Source of the DNA: Chloromonas sp. AAM2
Lineage: Eukaryota; Chlorophyta; Chlorophyceae; Chlamydomonadales; Chlamydomonadaceae
Assembly: GCA_004335635.1 (NCBI GenBank)
Contig: QAXH01006768.1
Coordinates: 18,550 to 82,549 of the forward strand
Reading direction: 5' to 3'
Length of the DNA stretch: 64,000 nucleotides
The notes beneath the pieces are model-generated. The model did no database searches. It was not told the DNA's origin and saw only the letters and a program-made list of their open reading frames with translations. Position 1 is the stretch's first letter. Each line of letters begins with the position of its first letter. A program made the translations under genes and the position numbers. This document shows, piece after piece, positions 43,818 to 55,659 of the stretch.

Positions 43818-46297
43818 CTACTGATGTGACCCCTCCAAATCGCTGCCGTCGTGGCTGCTGCTCAGACTATGGCTGGCACTGAAGTACGAGTTAGCCGTGG
43901 CAGTTGTGGCATAGCCGTCACCCAGCGCTGACACGCTGACAGGGCTGGTGTGCTGCAATACAGAACGTGCACCGCCTCCTGGGCTTACGTGCTGAGGACC
44001 ACCACCTGCTGCCCCACCATGTGTATCACCCTGGGGCGCCTTGATGCCCATGCCCATGGTGCCCTCATGGGTATTCTGACGCTGCACACGGGACATCCCA
44101 TGCCTTCCACCTGCATGAGGAGTGCCAGCGGATGCGAACGAGCGTGCTGACCCTGGGCCGTCAGACGTGCGGTCACCACCGGAGTTCATCAGCACGGGAG
44201 GCACCTGCAGCTTGCCAGAGGCACTGAGCCCAGACAGCTGGCGGGCCAGCTCATTGACAGAGTCCGACACATGCGGCGAATCCAGCTGATGCTGTGACAC
44301 GGCTGCATGGGGCATGGATGAGCGGCCCTGAGGAGCGCCATAACCATTAAAGCTGTTGCCGCGGCCATGCATGGAAGCATGTGGGCCTGTGCCGGGATAA
44401 CGTGCTTGTCCACCACCCATCATATCACCAGCAGCACCGTTGAATGAGTCGGGCATCAAACCACCCATTTGGTTCAGCAGCTGCAACGCTGCCACCTGCT
44501 GCTGCACTTGTAAGGCAGCCGCTGCTTGCTGCTGCTGCTGGCCCAGCATCATCTGGGCCATCAGATGCATGGGATCGCCCATGAGCTGCTGGCCACCTGC
44601 CTGCTGCGGCTGGGACATGAGCATCAGCTGCACCAGCTGGTCCAGAGCAGCCTGGTCGCCGCCCATGCCATTGGCCAGCTGCTGGCCAGGAGCGCCATAC
44701 ATCCCCTGTTGCTGCTGAGATGCTTGCAGCTTGGCCTGGAGAGCCCCAAGCTGTTGCAGCTCTGCCATGCTCAGCCCATTCTGCCCTGCTGCACCTCCTG
44801 CTGCACCACCATTGCGCTGTGCGGGGCCGTAAGGGTTGCCGTTGCCGTGCTGTGGTGCTGCAGCCTGCTGCTGCTTGCCTGAGGGCCTGTCATTTGCAAA
44901 AGGATTGATGGATGTGCTGTTGATGTCTCCCCTGAAGCCCTCGGGCACTTGCACCTTGACACTGCTAACGCGCAGCTCATCTAGTGTGTGGGCAAAGAAG
45001 CAAATTTTGCGCTTGCAGCCCACGCCATCATTACATAGCTGGGTTCTGTACCTGCATGCACAGCAATTGTCCAAAAGCACTTGCAGGTTGTTCGACAGCA
45101 CTGATTCAGGCTCTTGATGCGCAGTGCCGCCGCCGGTTTGTGCAAGCTAGCCCCAACGTTGCCATCGTGATGAGGACGTGCATGCCGTGATTTTCAGCCA
45201 AACATCGAGAAACACAAGCGTGTGTCTCGACGACTTTGTCTGGCCGTGACTGAAAAGGCTGAAAATCCTAGTCACGGCCTCGTCAGCCGTATGGATCTGC
45301 GCTGCAACCCACCTGCTGTGATGCAGCCTGCGAGCACAAGCAGCAGGGCGGGCACACATGAGTTACGGCTTGGCTAAAGCCACGGCAGGGGTGTAATGTG
45401 CAAGGCCTCAAGGTCCAGAGATCCAGGCGCGACAAAAAGGTCAAACGATACCTACAAAATACACATCCAAATACACATCCCGTCTGTCCTACACTCACCA
45501 GTACTCGAACACGTTGTGGGCGTATGGGCACTGGTCTCCCCGAGGGCATTGCATGCTCTTCTGCAAGCAGAACACAAACACACACATAAAAGGTCAAGAC
45601 GCACCCAGTTGCGCCGCCCCTGGAGGCGCGCATGAGGGGGGATTCTGTACGAGAACGATGAACAGAATTAGGAAAGATGAACAGCAGGGACACCGACGCC
45701 TGGCAGCGGCCGCGCCACCCAGCATTGGACACGGATTCACCTTCATTTCCGGGCAGGCGACGCCAGTGTAGTTGTAGACGCGTGGATCCCGCCGCTTGGC
45801 TTTCTCTTGGGCGTGCGCCCATGGGCAAGTCGTCCTGCATGGGGCGACGCGACGAGGGTGTGTTGCGGAAGCCAAGTATAGTAAGTATCTGCGTAATTTT
45901 TTCGGCACACTTACCAGTCGTGGCAGTACCTCTTGCTGCATGGAAGCACCCTGCACAAACATCGGCATCGCAAGCATGAGAGCCCGCAGGTCACATCGGC
46001 CAGGCCATGACAGACACAAGATCTCTGCGTGGAAAGTCGTGCCAGCAAGGATGCAGTGCCAGACCTACTTGAGGCACCACATGCGGAAGTTGTCTTCTTT
46101 GTACAGAGGGTTGTCTGCGTCCTCATTGGGAGGCAGCGGTGCCTGCAGTCAGCAATGTGCGTTGGACGTCTGCGGCTGTGCGTGGTGAAGCTGACTCGAA
46201 ACCGAGCCTCCAGGAGCCTTACCTTGCCGCTTGATGGCATTGGCGCAGCTGCTTCGCTTTCGAGGTGGACAAGGGCAGGCAGGGGCATCAGGCCCAA
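43818..46297 (-). CDS. Plant-type RR-TZF CCCH zinc-finger protein
   Basis: RNA-binding protein of the plant arginine-rich tandem CCCH class, associated with mRNA turnover and stress granules. Seven exons: 46223-46297, 46069-46142, 45915-45950, 45741-45834, 45499-45560, 45313-45327 (only 15 nt), 43818-45051; phases agree, 529 residues. The RR region [17 protein letters not shown] gives the C-x5-H-x4-C-x3-H pattern (C54, H60, C65, H69) and is followed by EKAKRRDPR. Finger 1 is C89-x8-C98-x5-C104-x3-H108. After a 16-residue linker, finger 2 is C125-x5-C131-x4-C136-x3-H140; both match the canonical spacing. The 15-nt exon supplies LHHS in the linker and restores the family signature WLHxSRYRTQLC. 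The last exon encodes a ~390-residue Gln/Gly/Ala/Met-rich region with QQQQ runs, probably disordered. Animal TTP-type proteins lack the RR part. Confidence 0.93.
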
Positions 46298-47204
46298 CGA
46301 TGGCCAATTCGCTGACGTGGCAAAGTCTCGTGAAGTGGCTGCGCTGCTGTCACGGCTACAGTATGAATACTCCTTATGTGTGCGCGAGCATGCGTGGATA
46401 AACTGAGCCTACGCACAGCACGCTGTTGAATGCGGTCCTTTGAAACGGAAGACATGTGCGTACACGTCAGCTGCCCGAGACAGAAACTTTTCGTCTGTGC
46501 CCCTTCCTTCCGATGTGTGGAAAAATCGCCTTGTAATCACTTGAAGTGAAAAAGGGGCCCCAGAGAGTTTTGGTAGTTGTCGCTTCCTGCTCCCTTCAAC
46601 GCTAAACTGACTTTTCCTGAGTTGTCCAGACAATAGCATGTTCACACATTGCATATTTGTTGAAAAGGAGCAACATCCTGCTGCTGAGGCAAGGAATTTT
46701 CACTAGCGGACACTGACCTTGACCCTGACAATCTTTCAACCAGAGCCATTTATTTATGTGGCTAATGGGATGCTTTCGGAAGGTGTTCTGTGGGGTGATG
46801 GCCACAAGCGCCCCACCACCCCTTGCTGACACGGCCAGATTCCCCTTTACTAGGAGAAATTTTTGCAATTTGCGCAAGTAAATGATATTTGCGTTGGACG
46901 TGCTTCATGGTGTGCACTCCTTGAAAAAGGAAAGGGCAAAAGGAGACTCCTTCAGACAAAAGGAGAGAAAGGAGATCCATGCGCCCTTCGTGCCGCCCTA
47001 TGACTGTCAGCAGATCTTCATCATGTCTTGCTGGTGACTGCATTCTCAGGCCCAAGGACAAGGTTCAGCAGCGCTCGGCCAGTTTTCAGGAAACATCGCT
47101 GCATGCCCAGCATGCATTTCATGTTGCTTGTTGAGGGCGAACGTAGCTTGCCATGACACATCAAGCGAAAGACTGGCCAAATAATCAACGCAGGTGAGTG
47201 GAGG

Positions 47205-47250
47205 GTGCCTTTTCACATAAGGGGAGGGTCTCCAGCCTGTCCAACCTACA
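47205..47250 (+). repeat. Dispersed short repeat, partial copy
   Basis: TTCACATAAGGGGAGGGTCT and CCAGCCTGTCCAACCTAC match the neighbouring copy 180 bp away. Confidence 0.5.
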
Positions 47251-47382
47251 AATGACAACGTCCTCCAGTGCGAAGAGGACGAACAGAGGGCGCTGGTGTC
47301 GATATGTAGCCACAGGGTTGACAGGTCGCAGTCGTTATTCTCACTCTGACGTCACATCGTACATCTGCATTCCTTCACATTC

Positions 47383-47436
47383 ACAAGAAGAGAGGGATTC
47401 CAACCCGTCCAACCTACATGTGAAGGGGATTGCGAC
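47383..47436 (+). repeat. Dispersed short repeat with inverted ends
   Basis: Begins CTTCACAT and ends ATGTGAAG; centre GATTCCAACCCGTCCAACC as in the 3.9-kb copy. Confidence 0.6.
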
Positions 47437-47868
47437 ACACCTGCATTGTTGGCAGGTTGACGCCGCCCTCTGTTTCCTTTGCAGTGTGGCATTGCGCAGC
47501 CGTGCCAGCTGGTAGTGCTCTACTCGCACTCTGACATGGCATGGCAGGCTACACCCTGGCTGGAGTGGCTGAGAGGAGTGTTCCCAACTCTTGTCAAATT
47601 GGTGTAGAGACCGCAGACAATGATGCAGGAGGTTAGTGACCGCACAAGCGCCAGTCTGATAGCAATACATAAAGCAATGTTCCAGATATCTGCTGCGCAT
47701 TCAAGTGACTCAGTTGACAGCCACAGTCAATGCTCTTGACGGCTTCATGAGTTCGACAGGCCCTGAGGGACAGCATTCTCCAGCAATCAGAGCAGTCCTA
47801 TCAAAGCCATTCGTGAACCCGGGCAGGAAGATGATTTATGACTTGCATGTCCCCTGACATGGGGTAAT

Positions 47869-48754
47869 TCATAAGGCTACGTCCAGCTTCATGGCTCCCC
47901 TCAGCTGCTGCTGGAGCCGCTCCAGCTGTCCCTGCAGACCTGATACCTGACCCTGCCACCTGCTCTGACACACGATCAGCTGCTCTCGCTGGCTCTGCAA
48001 GAATGCACACCCGTAGGAAGGCCTTGGCATACTGAGCTGCTCGCACATGCACTCTGAGATGTAAGATGTCGATGTCTCTGGTATGTAACACTGTCATTTG
48101 CATGAATTTGCATTTCCTGACTTCATGATGCATTTACAATTTCATTGCACCTTTTGACAGAGTCCTGCTGCAAGTGGCAGATTGGTGATTTCACACAGTT
48201 GTCAAGACCACAGAACAGGCTGTATGCAGGAAAATAGCATTGTTCTGCCAACCTGGTCTTTTTACCTTGATAAAGGGCAAAAGGTCGGACGACGCCAGCA
48301 ACTGCCTGACATGGCTGCCCTGTGGCAGCCGCTCGCAAAGTGTGGCCACCCTCTCCTGCGCCGCCATGCATGCAACCTCTTCCTCAACAGCCAGAGACCC
48401 TCCACCGGATGACAGGACTGAAGACATAGCCTGCAAGGACACCAAGGCAATACAGGTCTCCCATACACTGCCTTGAACACATCTAACCCTGCGTACAACA
48501 TGCATAAGCAACTCCTGCATATCCAGTGGCCGCGCATAGCTCTGTGGCATCGCCCTGCGGCATGGCCATCCTGATGCGCAGGGCCTAGATTTCATGCCGT
48601 TGCTTATCCTGCCAACTGAGCTGGGCCCATGTGCGTGCGCGTGCGCTGGGTCACCTGATCAATTGCTGTGTCCTTGTCCCGCAGCAGTTAACAACAGTGC
48701 GCTGTGTACATGTTCAACCACGGCACATGCAAACCTACCCTGCATCAAACAACC

Positions 48755-48811
<57 letters not shown>

Positions 48812-51383
48812 ATGGTGATGGTGATGGTGATGGTGATGGTGATGGTGATGGTGATGGTGATGGTGATGGTGANNNNNNNNNNNNNNNNNNNNNNNNNNNN
48901 NNNNNNNNNNNNNNNNNNNNNNNNNNNNNNNNNNNNNNNNNNNNNNNNNNNNNNNNNNNNNNNNNNNNNNNNNNNNNGGTGATGGTGATGGTGATGGTGA
49001 TGGTGATGGTGATGGTGATGGTGATGGTGATGGTGATGGTGATGGTGATGATTGCAGTGCAGCCGTCCAACATCACTGTGCCGAGCTGTTCGTCTCTCAG
49101 CTCTCACACATGGTGCGCCCGCACCTGCATGTTGATGATAGTTGCCGTACGTTCAGCGAGCAGGCACTCCTTCTCTGCCCCCAGCTTCTGCGGCACCAAC
49201 TGAAGGATCACCAACTGGCCGGATAGCTGCAAGCATAACCAATGGAAATGCCCAAAGGTGAAGAGTGAAGGCACTATGTCCACATCAACTACAACTGCGT
49301 TCAGCTATCCATGTGTTGCGGCTGACCCATGTCGAGCTAGTGCCTGGTTCACCCTGCCCAGCACTCTGCCTTGCCATCACCTCGGCAAATTGCTGTCTCA
49401 GTGCGTCCAGTTCCCCACCAGCAGCCACCCGGGAGGTCTGCCAGCCCTGGCCTGAGTGCGCATCCACTCCTGCCCTCGCTCCAGCAAGCACCCCTGTCCC
49501 TGCCTGTTGCAATGAACCGCTCTGCTCTTTGTACTGAATGATTGGGCTGCCCCTTGAACTGCTATGCAATGCAGCGGGCACTGCAGAAGGTGCTGCTCCC
49601 TGTGCTGCTGCAGCCGCGTGGTGAGAAACGGAGACTTGCAGTGTGGGTATGCTTCTGGTTACCAGGGGGTGTATGCGGCCCGAGGAATTTGACGGCTGCT
49701 TGGCGGCTGTCCTGCCATCGTGGCTAGTCGCTGCACCAGGCTGGCCACAGCTGATTGGCAAGGCAAAGGGCTTGGCATGCGTGTGTGAGTTTGCCGGCTG
49801 TTGTTGATGTGAAGATCCTTTCATTTGTGCAGAGACACTGAGTAGTTGCTGCAAGGTGTTTGCTCCTTGCCAGCTCAGTCTGACTGGTGTGCCTAACGGC
49901 AGGGTGCTAACACAGGGAGAGGGAGGGGCTGCGGGTGCAGAGAAGACTCTGGTTGTCGGAACGCTGGCATTTCGTTGGGCTGCCGGTGCTGGTAGTGCTG
50001 CAGACGGCATCAGATTACAAGGCATTGTAGGTGGCCAGGTCAAGGCAGGCACAGGGCCTGCAGTGATGGATCCGACAGGCCTGGGTTTGGGCAATTCAAA
50101 TGCCGCAGTAGCCTGCTGGGCTGTGGATGCCGGGACAAAGGGTTCAGTAAGCCCAGCCGCTAATGCAGTGGATTGCAATCTGCTTGGGCTCCTGTGTGTT
50201 GGTGTTGGCTGGAGCCGTTCCAACGGTTCATGTGACACGGCAGGTGCTTGTGCCTGGCTGCTGACTGCTGCCAAACTGCCCGTTGCTCCAGGGTGTGCCT
50301 TGGTTGCCACATCAACAACACCAGTCACAGGTGGCTGGCTGGCCCGAGCCACACCAGCGGATGCACTGGTGCTGCGTTGTCGGGCTGTTCCACAGCTGAC
50401 AGTGGTAGAAGTGGCACAAGCCGGCGGCGTGCTGCGGAGAAAGGCTTGGGCTGTGGTCATGGCAGGCGTGGCTTCCACCGCCTGGCTGCCATGTCGCAAG
50501 GCACGCTGATGACGCTCCTGTGAGGGCGTGGGATGTACAAGGGCATGAGACTGCGAACCTGGGTGTGTTTCTGAACAGGACCCCCCGAGTCTGCTATGAT
50601 CAAGGCTACGTCGGAAAAGGTTGACTGAGTGTGTGCGCAGGTCTGCCTGACACCCAAGCCTGTGAGCACCTTCAAGCGGCATAGTCAAGTAAAAAGCAAC
50701 ACGAGTTTGAACGCATGAGTCACCATGGCCCATGCCCACCTGCAGCCGTGCAAATCTTGCCTCCACATCAGTCTCGGTCGCTGTGGGCGCATTTGCCAGT
50801 CTATGACCTTTGCGTGCTGCTGCAGCCGCTGCACCGTCTTGATTACTCTGCTGTACCTTGCTTGATGCTGCAGCCGTGTGCAGCGTCTGCAGATGCCCTG
50901 CAGAGGCACAGGGTAAGGTCCCAGTGCCAGTACCTTGTGGGTGTGCATGGCTGTGTGATGCACCGAGGCTGTGTGATACAACATCTGAGGCCGAGGACAG
51001 CTGTGTAGATGTGGTGCCACTGGAGCGGCACGAAGGGCTGCTGTGCTCTGAGCTGAGGCGAGGCAACCAAGGCGTGCTGCTGCTCAGCCTGTCTGGACTG
51101 CTGGCAACTGATTGCTGGTTGCTGTTGATGGCGAAGGATAGCTCCTGCTGTGCTGCTTGGAACTCCTGCAACGTGCGGGAATCAGCTACAACAGTCAGGC
51201 GACTAGCCAAGCAAGCAGAGCTGGATCAATCAGTCACTGGAAAACGGCTGCACATCAACTGTCAGGTCAAAGGCATGTAGTTGAATCGATGGTTGAGTGC
51301 CGCACCTCTGCTAAGGCAGCCTCTATGCACTCCAGATGCTGATGGAACAAGGCATTGGCCCCCATGGCTGCTTCTGACAATTG
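47869..51383 (-). CDS. Coiled-coil protein with long Ser/Ala/Thr-rich region, unknown function (5' end unresolved)
   Basis: Not recognised. Exons that join in phase 0: 51306-51383, 49381-51165, 49125-49226, 48266-48430, 47869-47994 (stop), giving at least 751 residues. Upstream coding sequence is expected between 51384 and 52198 but I could not place it. The start of the model (QLSEAAMGANALFHQHLECI, then EFQAAQQELSFAINSNQ) is a heptad-rich helix. A ~560-residue low-complexity section follows. The end is helical again (LDALRQQFAE, LGAEKECLLAERTATIINMQ, VEEEVACMAAQERVATLCER, LQGQLERLQQQLRGAMKL). Helix, disordered middle, helix is typical of centrosome, cilium or scaffold proteins, but that is only an analogy. 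The 694-bp intron between the third and fourth exons holds a trinucleotide/hexanucleotide repeat and an assembly gap, so a small exon could be hidden there. A 189-nt stretch inside the large exon may be an in-frame intron. Confidence 0.6.
48753..49053. repeat. (ATG)n then (GATGGT)n microsatellite with an internal gap
   Basis: About 15 ATG units, a few GGT, then GATGGT repeats on both sides of 105 N (48873-48977). True length unknown. Long open frames here (Asp, Met/Val, His or Ser/Pro runs) are artefacts. Confidence 0.95.
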
Positions 51384-52198
51384 CTGCAAATACATGCATG
51401 GCGGCTTTCATATCGATGCAGACAGTGGATGCACAGATGAGGACGCATGTGCAGGTGCTCATCATAACGTGTTCACGCCAGAGGGCGTAGTGTGGTGAGC
51501 AAATGAACGCAATGGGAGCGTAACTCAACTAACCCCACCATGGTATGGCCTAACCCTACGTGGAGCGTACGATGCAGCTGCCTGGTCTGGGTATGCTGAC
51601 GCTAGCCAAGTACTCGGCGAGGAGCAGGCTTTGATGGTTGTTGAATGCCTTGCCTCACCTGTACGTTGAGTCAGTTTGCTCCTTGCATTTGCATGCCAGC
51701 TCTTACCCCTGGAGCTCAGTGAGAGGTCCTCAGTCCCAAGTGTTGCAGCAGACTCTGAGTTAACTTCCTTCCTGGCTAGTAGGCTACTAGGCGGAAAGCG
51801 ACAACACGTCGATGCAAGGTCATAAATAAATAGAAGTAGATGAACTGCATCAGGCAACAGTCACAAAGAAATAGATAAACTGCACCGGGCTTTGCAGGGT
51901 TTGCACCAGGCAAGATACTTGGCGCTACCTTGGACTCGACGACACAATGTCCTTTGCCACAGAGCAACAAACGTCTGACTTGGGACAGGATGATCAGAGT
52001 CAGCTGTCTACTGACAAGATTGAACCACCATTCTCGAGGTGATGACGTTAGGGTTTCCGACATGATGGCGTTTGCAAACGGATGTCCCACCCACTTGCAC
52101 TTTTAAAGCAGTGTAGCTGTCTACCAACTACAAACCAGGCCTCTGCCCTCTGAAGCTTCACAAGACCTGTCAATTAACACTCATTCTTCTTGGGTACC
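51384..52198. other. Divergent upstream region of the coiled-coil gene and the USP gene
   Basis: 815 bp; should contain the missing 5' exon(s) of the minus-strand gene and both promoters. An open stretch at 51707-51857 (minus) has a donor-like end but the wrong phase for the next exon. Confidence 0.4.
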
Positions 52199-54606
52199 AT
52201 GTGGTCATCGGGTGCCTCGGAGCAGACGTTCAAGAGACACATCGTAGTTGCCATCGATTTGAGTGACCAATCCTACAAGGCTTTGTGCGTTGCAGCCCAT
52301 GAAGTGTACCGCCCTGGAGATTGCATCCATGTGAGTGCAAGCACAGGACAGGTCAGCTACCTTCAAGCTGAAGTGCTGTCTCTCTTGCTGATCAAAGTGT
52401 GTAGTCAGCACACTGGGCCGTATGACAATGTCGTGCAAAGGAGGTTAGGTGCCTGAGCCAAGCCTCAAAGCCTTCAAACAACAGTGAACGTTCAACCTTT
52501 CAGTGCCGTGGCTGTGCAGCAGCTTCTTTGCAATCTGCAGCTCAATGTCAGCACCTGCTCCCTCCTGCTGCTCATTGCCTTGGACATGGCTGCAGCTTGT
52601 GCATGTCAGTCGATGCCTGCAACCGCAAATGACAATCCAACACAACTTTCCAGGTGCGGCTGCATGTCTGAAACGTCTCAGCAGATACCCATGGGTGCCG
52701 ACGTGTTGCAGGAAGTCCCACCGTACTTTGAAAATGTATGATCATGAATGGTCGTGTGCATACCGTCACATTGTACGTGACAACTCTCCCAAGTCAGCCA
52801 CATACCTCACCCATGATTGTTCGTCGCCCAGGTTGAAATAGCCTTTGTAGCGATGTCATGCCACATGCCAAGCCGGTCAAAGGTTATGTACCTCCCTGGT
52901 TTTCTGCTTGACAGGTGGAAACAGGCCCCTAGTCATGTCACGCCACATGCCCGTCCCTGAGGAGAATTTGTTGTCTTGCAGCAAAGTTTGATGTAATGAT
53001 TGTGGTTGTGGCTGCATGTGCCACAGTGATGCAGTGTTGCATGGCCCGCAGGTGCCACGTACAACATCCCGAATCTGAATCAGCTGGACGAGAAGCTTCA
53101 TGCGGACCAGATCAAGGAGGTGATCAAGTCACGGTCAGTGGCCTGGCCTTGAATTGGCATCCACGCAATGCTCTCACACTCGCCTTACCCGCTCTGTAGC
53201 CTCGAGTGTCTGTCCGGCCTTTTGGCTCCCTTATTAGTCTTTGATGTTATCTGCCTTCTGTCGACCTGCTTGTTACACCTGGCTCGTTTTGTTTCCTTGC
53301 AAACTAACTGGTGTAAAGCTGCCACCACTGACTTGGCACTGTTCTCTGCCCTGGTGTGATGTCGCAGGTTCACTCCCATGCTCGATGGACTCCAGATACC
53401 CTATGTGCGTGGACTGCAGCTACGCATGCTACACGCACTGGCCAGCTAGCTATTAAGCAGGCGGCATGGCCAGGGTGTGGTGCTTCAGTCATCTGCCTTC
53501 TGTCCGCTGTTCTCCAGCCAGCCCTGCAGTCCAGCACTAACATTACATGATTTAAAAGTGTTGAAGCGCGTGCAACATGTTTCAGTGCATCAAGTTCCGC
53601 CCTTTCACTGGGCCAGGCGGCTAGGCACCATTTGCCTGGACCCTTTGTGTGATGTGTGACCTTCACGTGGTTTCTAACGCAAGTGTCTCGCTAGCCTTGT
53701 CATGCCTGTATCCCCCTTATAGCGTGTGCGGTGGTTCTTGGTCGTGGACCCAGGTGCTGCACTTGTACCTGGACACGGACAATGCGCCGGCATCGGCCAT
53801 AGCCACCGTCATATTCAAGATCGCTGATGAGGCCGCTGCAGTGCTCATTGTGCTCGCAGCACATGACAAGGTGCGCAATGGACTGCAACTGTAGATGGAA
53901 GGGGAGTAGGAGGGGGACGGTGCGGGTGTTGGGCAAGGAAAGATTGAGGTGAAGGAAAGAATGGGCGATAGCAGCAGCGTGCTGGCAGCATGTCAACAAA
54001 CGATGTCTTGGTATGCCGGCTTTCTTCAACCAGCTTCTTCAAAGCGACCAGATCATGTTGAGCATTCTGATCTCATGTATAGGCGTAACTCCAGTTAGTC
54101 ACCAAGGCTGTTACAGCACTGAGCTGTTGAAGTTTGTTTTGTGCCTGCGCAGGCGTACGGCTGGAATGAGTTGCTGCTGGGCTCTGTGGCTGACTACTGC
54201 CTGCAGAACAGCAGGGTGCCACTCATGGTGTGTTAACATAACAGGAACAGGCAGTCATAGATATTTTATGGGCTGCCATGTAGCGCGGCATGCAGGGTAT
54301 GCCAGGGTATGCCAGTGTGTGCTGTGTGTGCTGTGTGTGCTGTGTGCCCCTGTGTGCCTGTGTGGCTGGGACAGTGGCGGATTGTGATCAGATGAAACAC
54401 AGCAGTCAGGAGATGACACTCCAGCTGTCAGCTGGTCCTAAGGCCTGTGCACGGACACCAACGGTTGTAATAATCGTTGTGTTGTGTAGGTTGTGCGCGA
54501 CTACAAGCTTGACGTGCCCCCCAAGGCCGAGCCCCTTGTCATCCCCTGGGCCCAACCCGCCGCCTCAACCCAGACGTCTACAAAGGCGCAAGACACACTC
54601 AACTGA
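52199..54606 (+). CDS. Universal stress protein (UspA) domain protein
   Basis: Single-domain USP, alpha/beta Rossmann-like fold. Seven exons: 52199-52330, 52596-52653, 53052-53133, 53368-53404, 53754-53870, 54153-54227, 54490-54606; phases agree, 205 residues. The first strand and loop are RHIVVAIDLSDQSYKALCVA (the acidic residue after the strand contacts nucleotide in ATP-binding USPs). The next strand is LVHVSR; then come LHLYLDTDNAPASAIATVIF, EAAAVLIVLAAHDK and the helix LLLGSVADYCLQNSRVPLMV. The ATP motif is G-x2-G-x9-G-S/T in binding members. Here G152-S153 of LLLGSVADY is present, with G145 seven residues before it, but the earlier glycine is replaced in AAHDKAYGWN, so ATP binding is uncertain. 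The short C-terminal tail is Pro/Ala/Thr-rich. An intron before the last exon carries TGTGTGTGC repeats. Plant-like USPs of this size respond to stress; no regulatory site is visible. Confidence 0.85.
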
Positions 54607-54988
54607 AGTCCCTGCGCATGCATTGAGCGGCTCGTGTGACGCTCCAATGAACGATGGACCCAGTCAGGGCCCTCTGGTTGCTCTTCCGGCACGGCACGGT
54701 TAGGCAGCTAGGACGGCAGACACAGGATTGCCCGAGCACCCAGCGTCCCTGGTTGCACTTCAAGCCCGGCTGGGCAGGCAGCGATCCCTGCAGACATAAG
54801 ACGATCTGCAACCCTCTGACTCAAACCTTGCTTATAGGCCCTGCGCCCTGATCACATTCAGCTCTATTGCTCATCATAAGCCTCTACGCACCTACGATTG
54901 CAGACCAGCTTGCATGGTCTGTTCATTCAAAGCTTGCGCGTACACAGACTACCTACTCTGGTACGGACCTTGAGTGTGGTCAAGCCTC

Positions 54989-55180
54989 GCATGCCATGAT
55001 CACATGCTCGCATGCCATGATCACATGCTCGCATGCCATGATCACATGCTCGCATGCCATGATCACATGCTCGCATGCCATGATCACATGCTCGCATGCC
55101 ATGATCACATGCTCGCATGCCATGATCACATGCTCGCATGCCATGATCACATGCTCGCATGCCATGATCACATGCTCGTA
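54989..55180 (+). repeat. 21-bp minisatellite, about 9 copies
   Basis: Near-perfect head-to-tail copies of a 21-bp unit with core GCATGCCATGATCACATG; each contains the palindromes GCATGC and TGATCA. The unit is a multiple of three without stops, so all frames stay open, which explains ORFs on both strands here. It lies 380 bp after the USP stop. Confidence 0.97.
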
Positions 55181-55659
55181 TACATGATCACAGTCACCTT
55201 GAAGCTTGGAGAGAGAGAACCTGTTCAAGGCGTGGTATGTTATACGGCTAGAGTCTGCTTGTCATGCTTTCTTTGGCGCTGTTACTTGATTACATAGAGG
55301 TCTCCCTCGCCTTCTGGAAGCGGACCTGAGCGCCCATACACCACCCGTATTATCAACAGCGTGGCCCACACTCCCCCCAAGTGTCACAGGACCAAAGGGA
55401 ATCCTGTGGCTCTTCCACCTGGAAAGGCTGCTATCGTAACACAAGCTCAAAATACAAGGCCAAAACAGAAGTCCTGCACTTAGTGGTGGACACGTAGTGG
55501 TGGTTGCACTTGTCTTTCTGATCAGGAAGGCATGCGGCCCAAAGTAGTAGCTCTCCCAATCATCCAGATGCGTCGGAGCGCAAAGCACAAGACAGTTGCA
55601 GGCACTGTGTCTCAGGCCTGCAGGTTGCGTGCAAGGATCTCTAGACCTGAGAACCTACC

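Larger units (their letters stand above)
46298..47868. other. Intergenic region, 1.6 kb
   Basis: No supported gene. Two copies of the dispersed short repeat lie at 47205-47250 and 47383-47436. The CCCH promoter should be near 46.3-46.6 kb; no motif is recognised. Confidence 0.6.

Noticed and set aside
43985..45117. Several plus-strand frames opposite the last CCCH exon
   Set aside because: Shadows of a Gln/Ala/Gly-rich coding exon (CAG/GCN repeats read backwards).
48631..49203. Poly-Asp, poly-Met/Val, poly-His and Ser/Pro proteins
   Set aside because: Translations of the (ATG)n/(GATGGT)n microsatellite and gap.
49856..50523. 217-codon plus-strand frame
   Set aside because: Antisense shadow of the large coiled-coil exon, with no splice or start support.
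51707..51857. N-terminal exon of the coiled-coil gene
   Set aside because: The donor leaves phase 1, whereas the next exon (51306-51383) needs phase 0, and no intermediate exon was found.
54989..55180. CRISPR-like array
   Set aside because: Units are contiguous with no unique spacers, in a eukaryotic intron-rich genome.
54867..55297. Overlapping ~80-107-codon repeat proteins on both strands
   Set aside because: By-product of the 21-bp minisatellite, whose unit is a multiple of three without stops.
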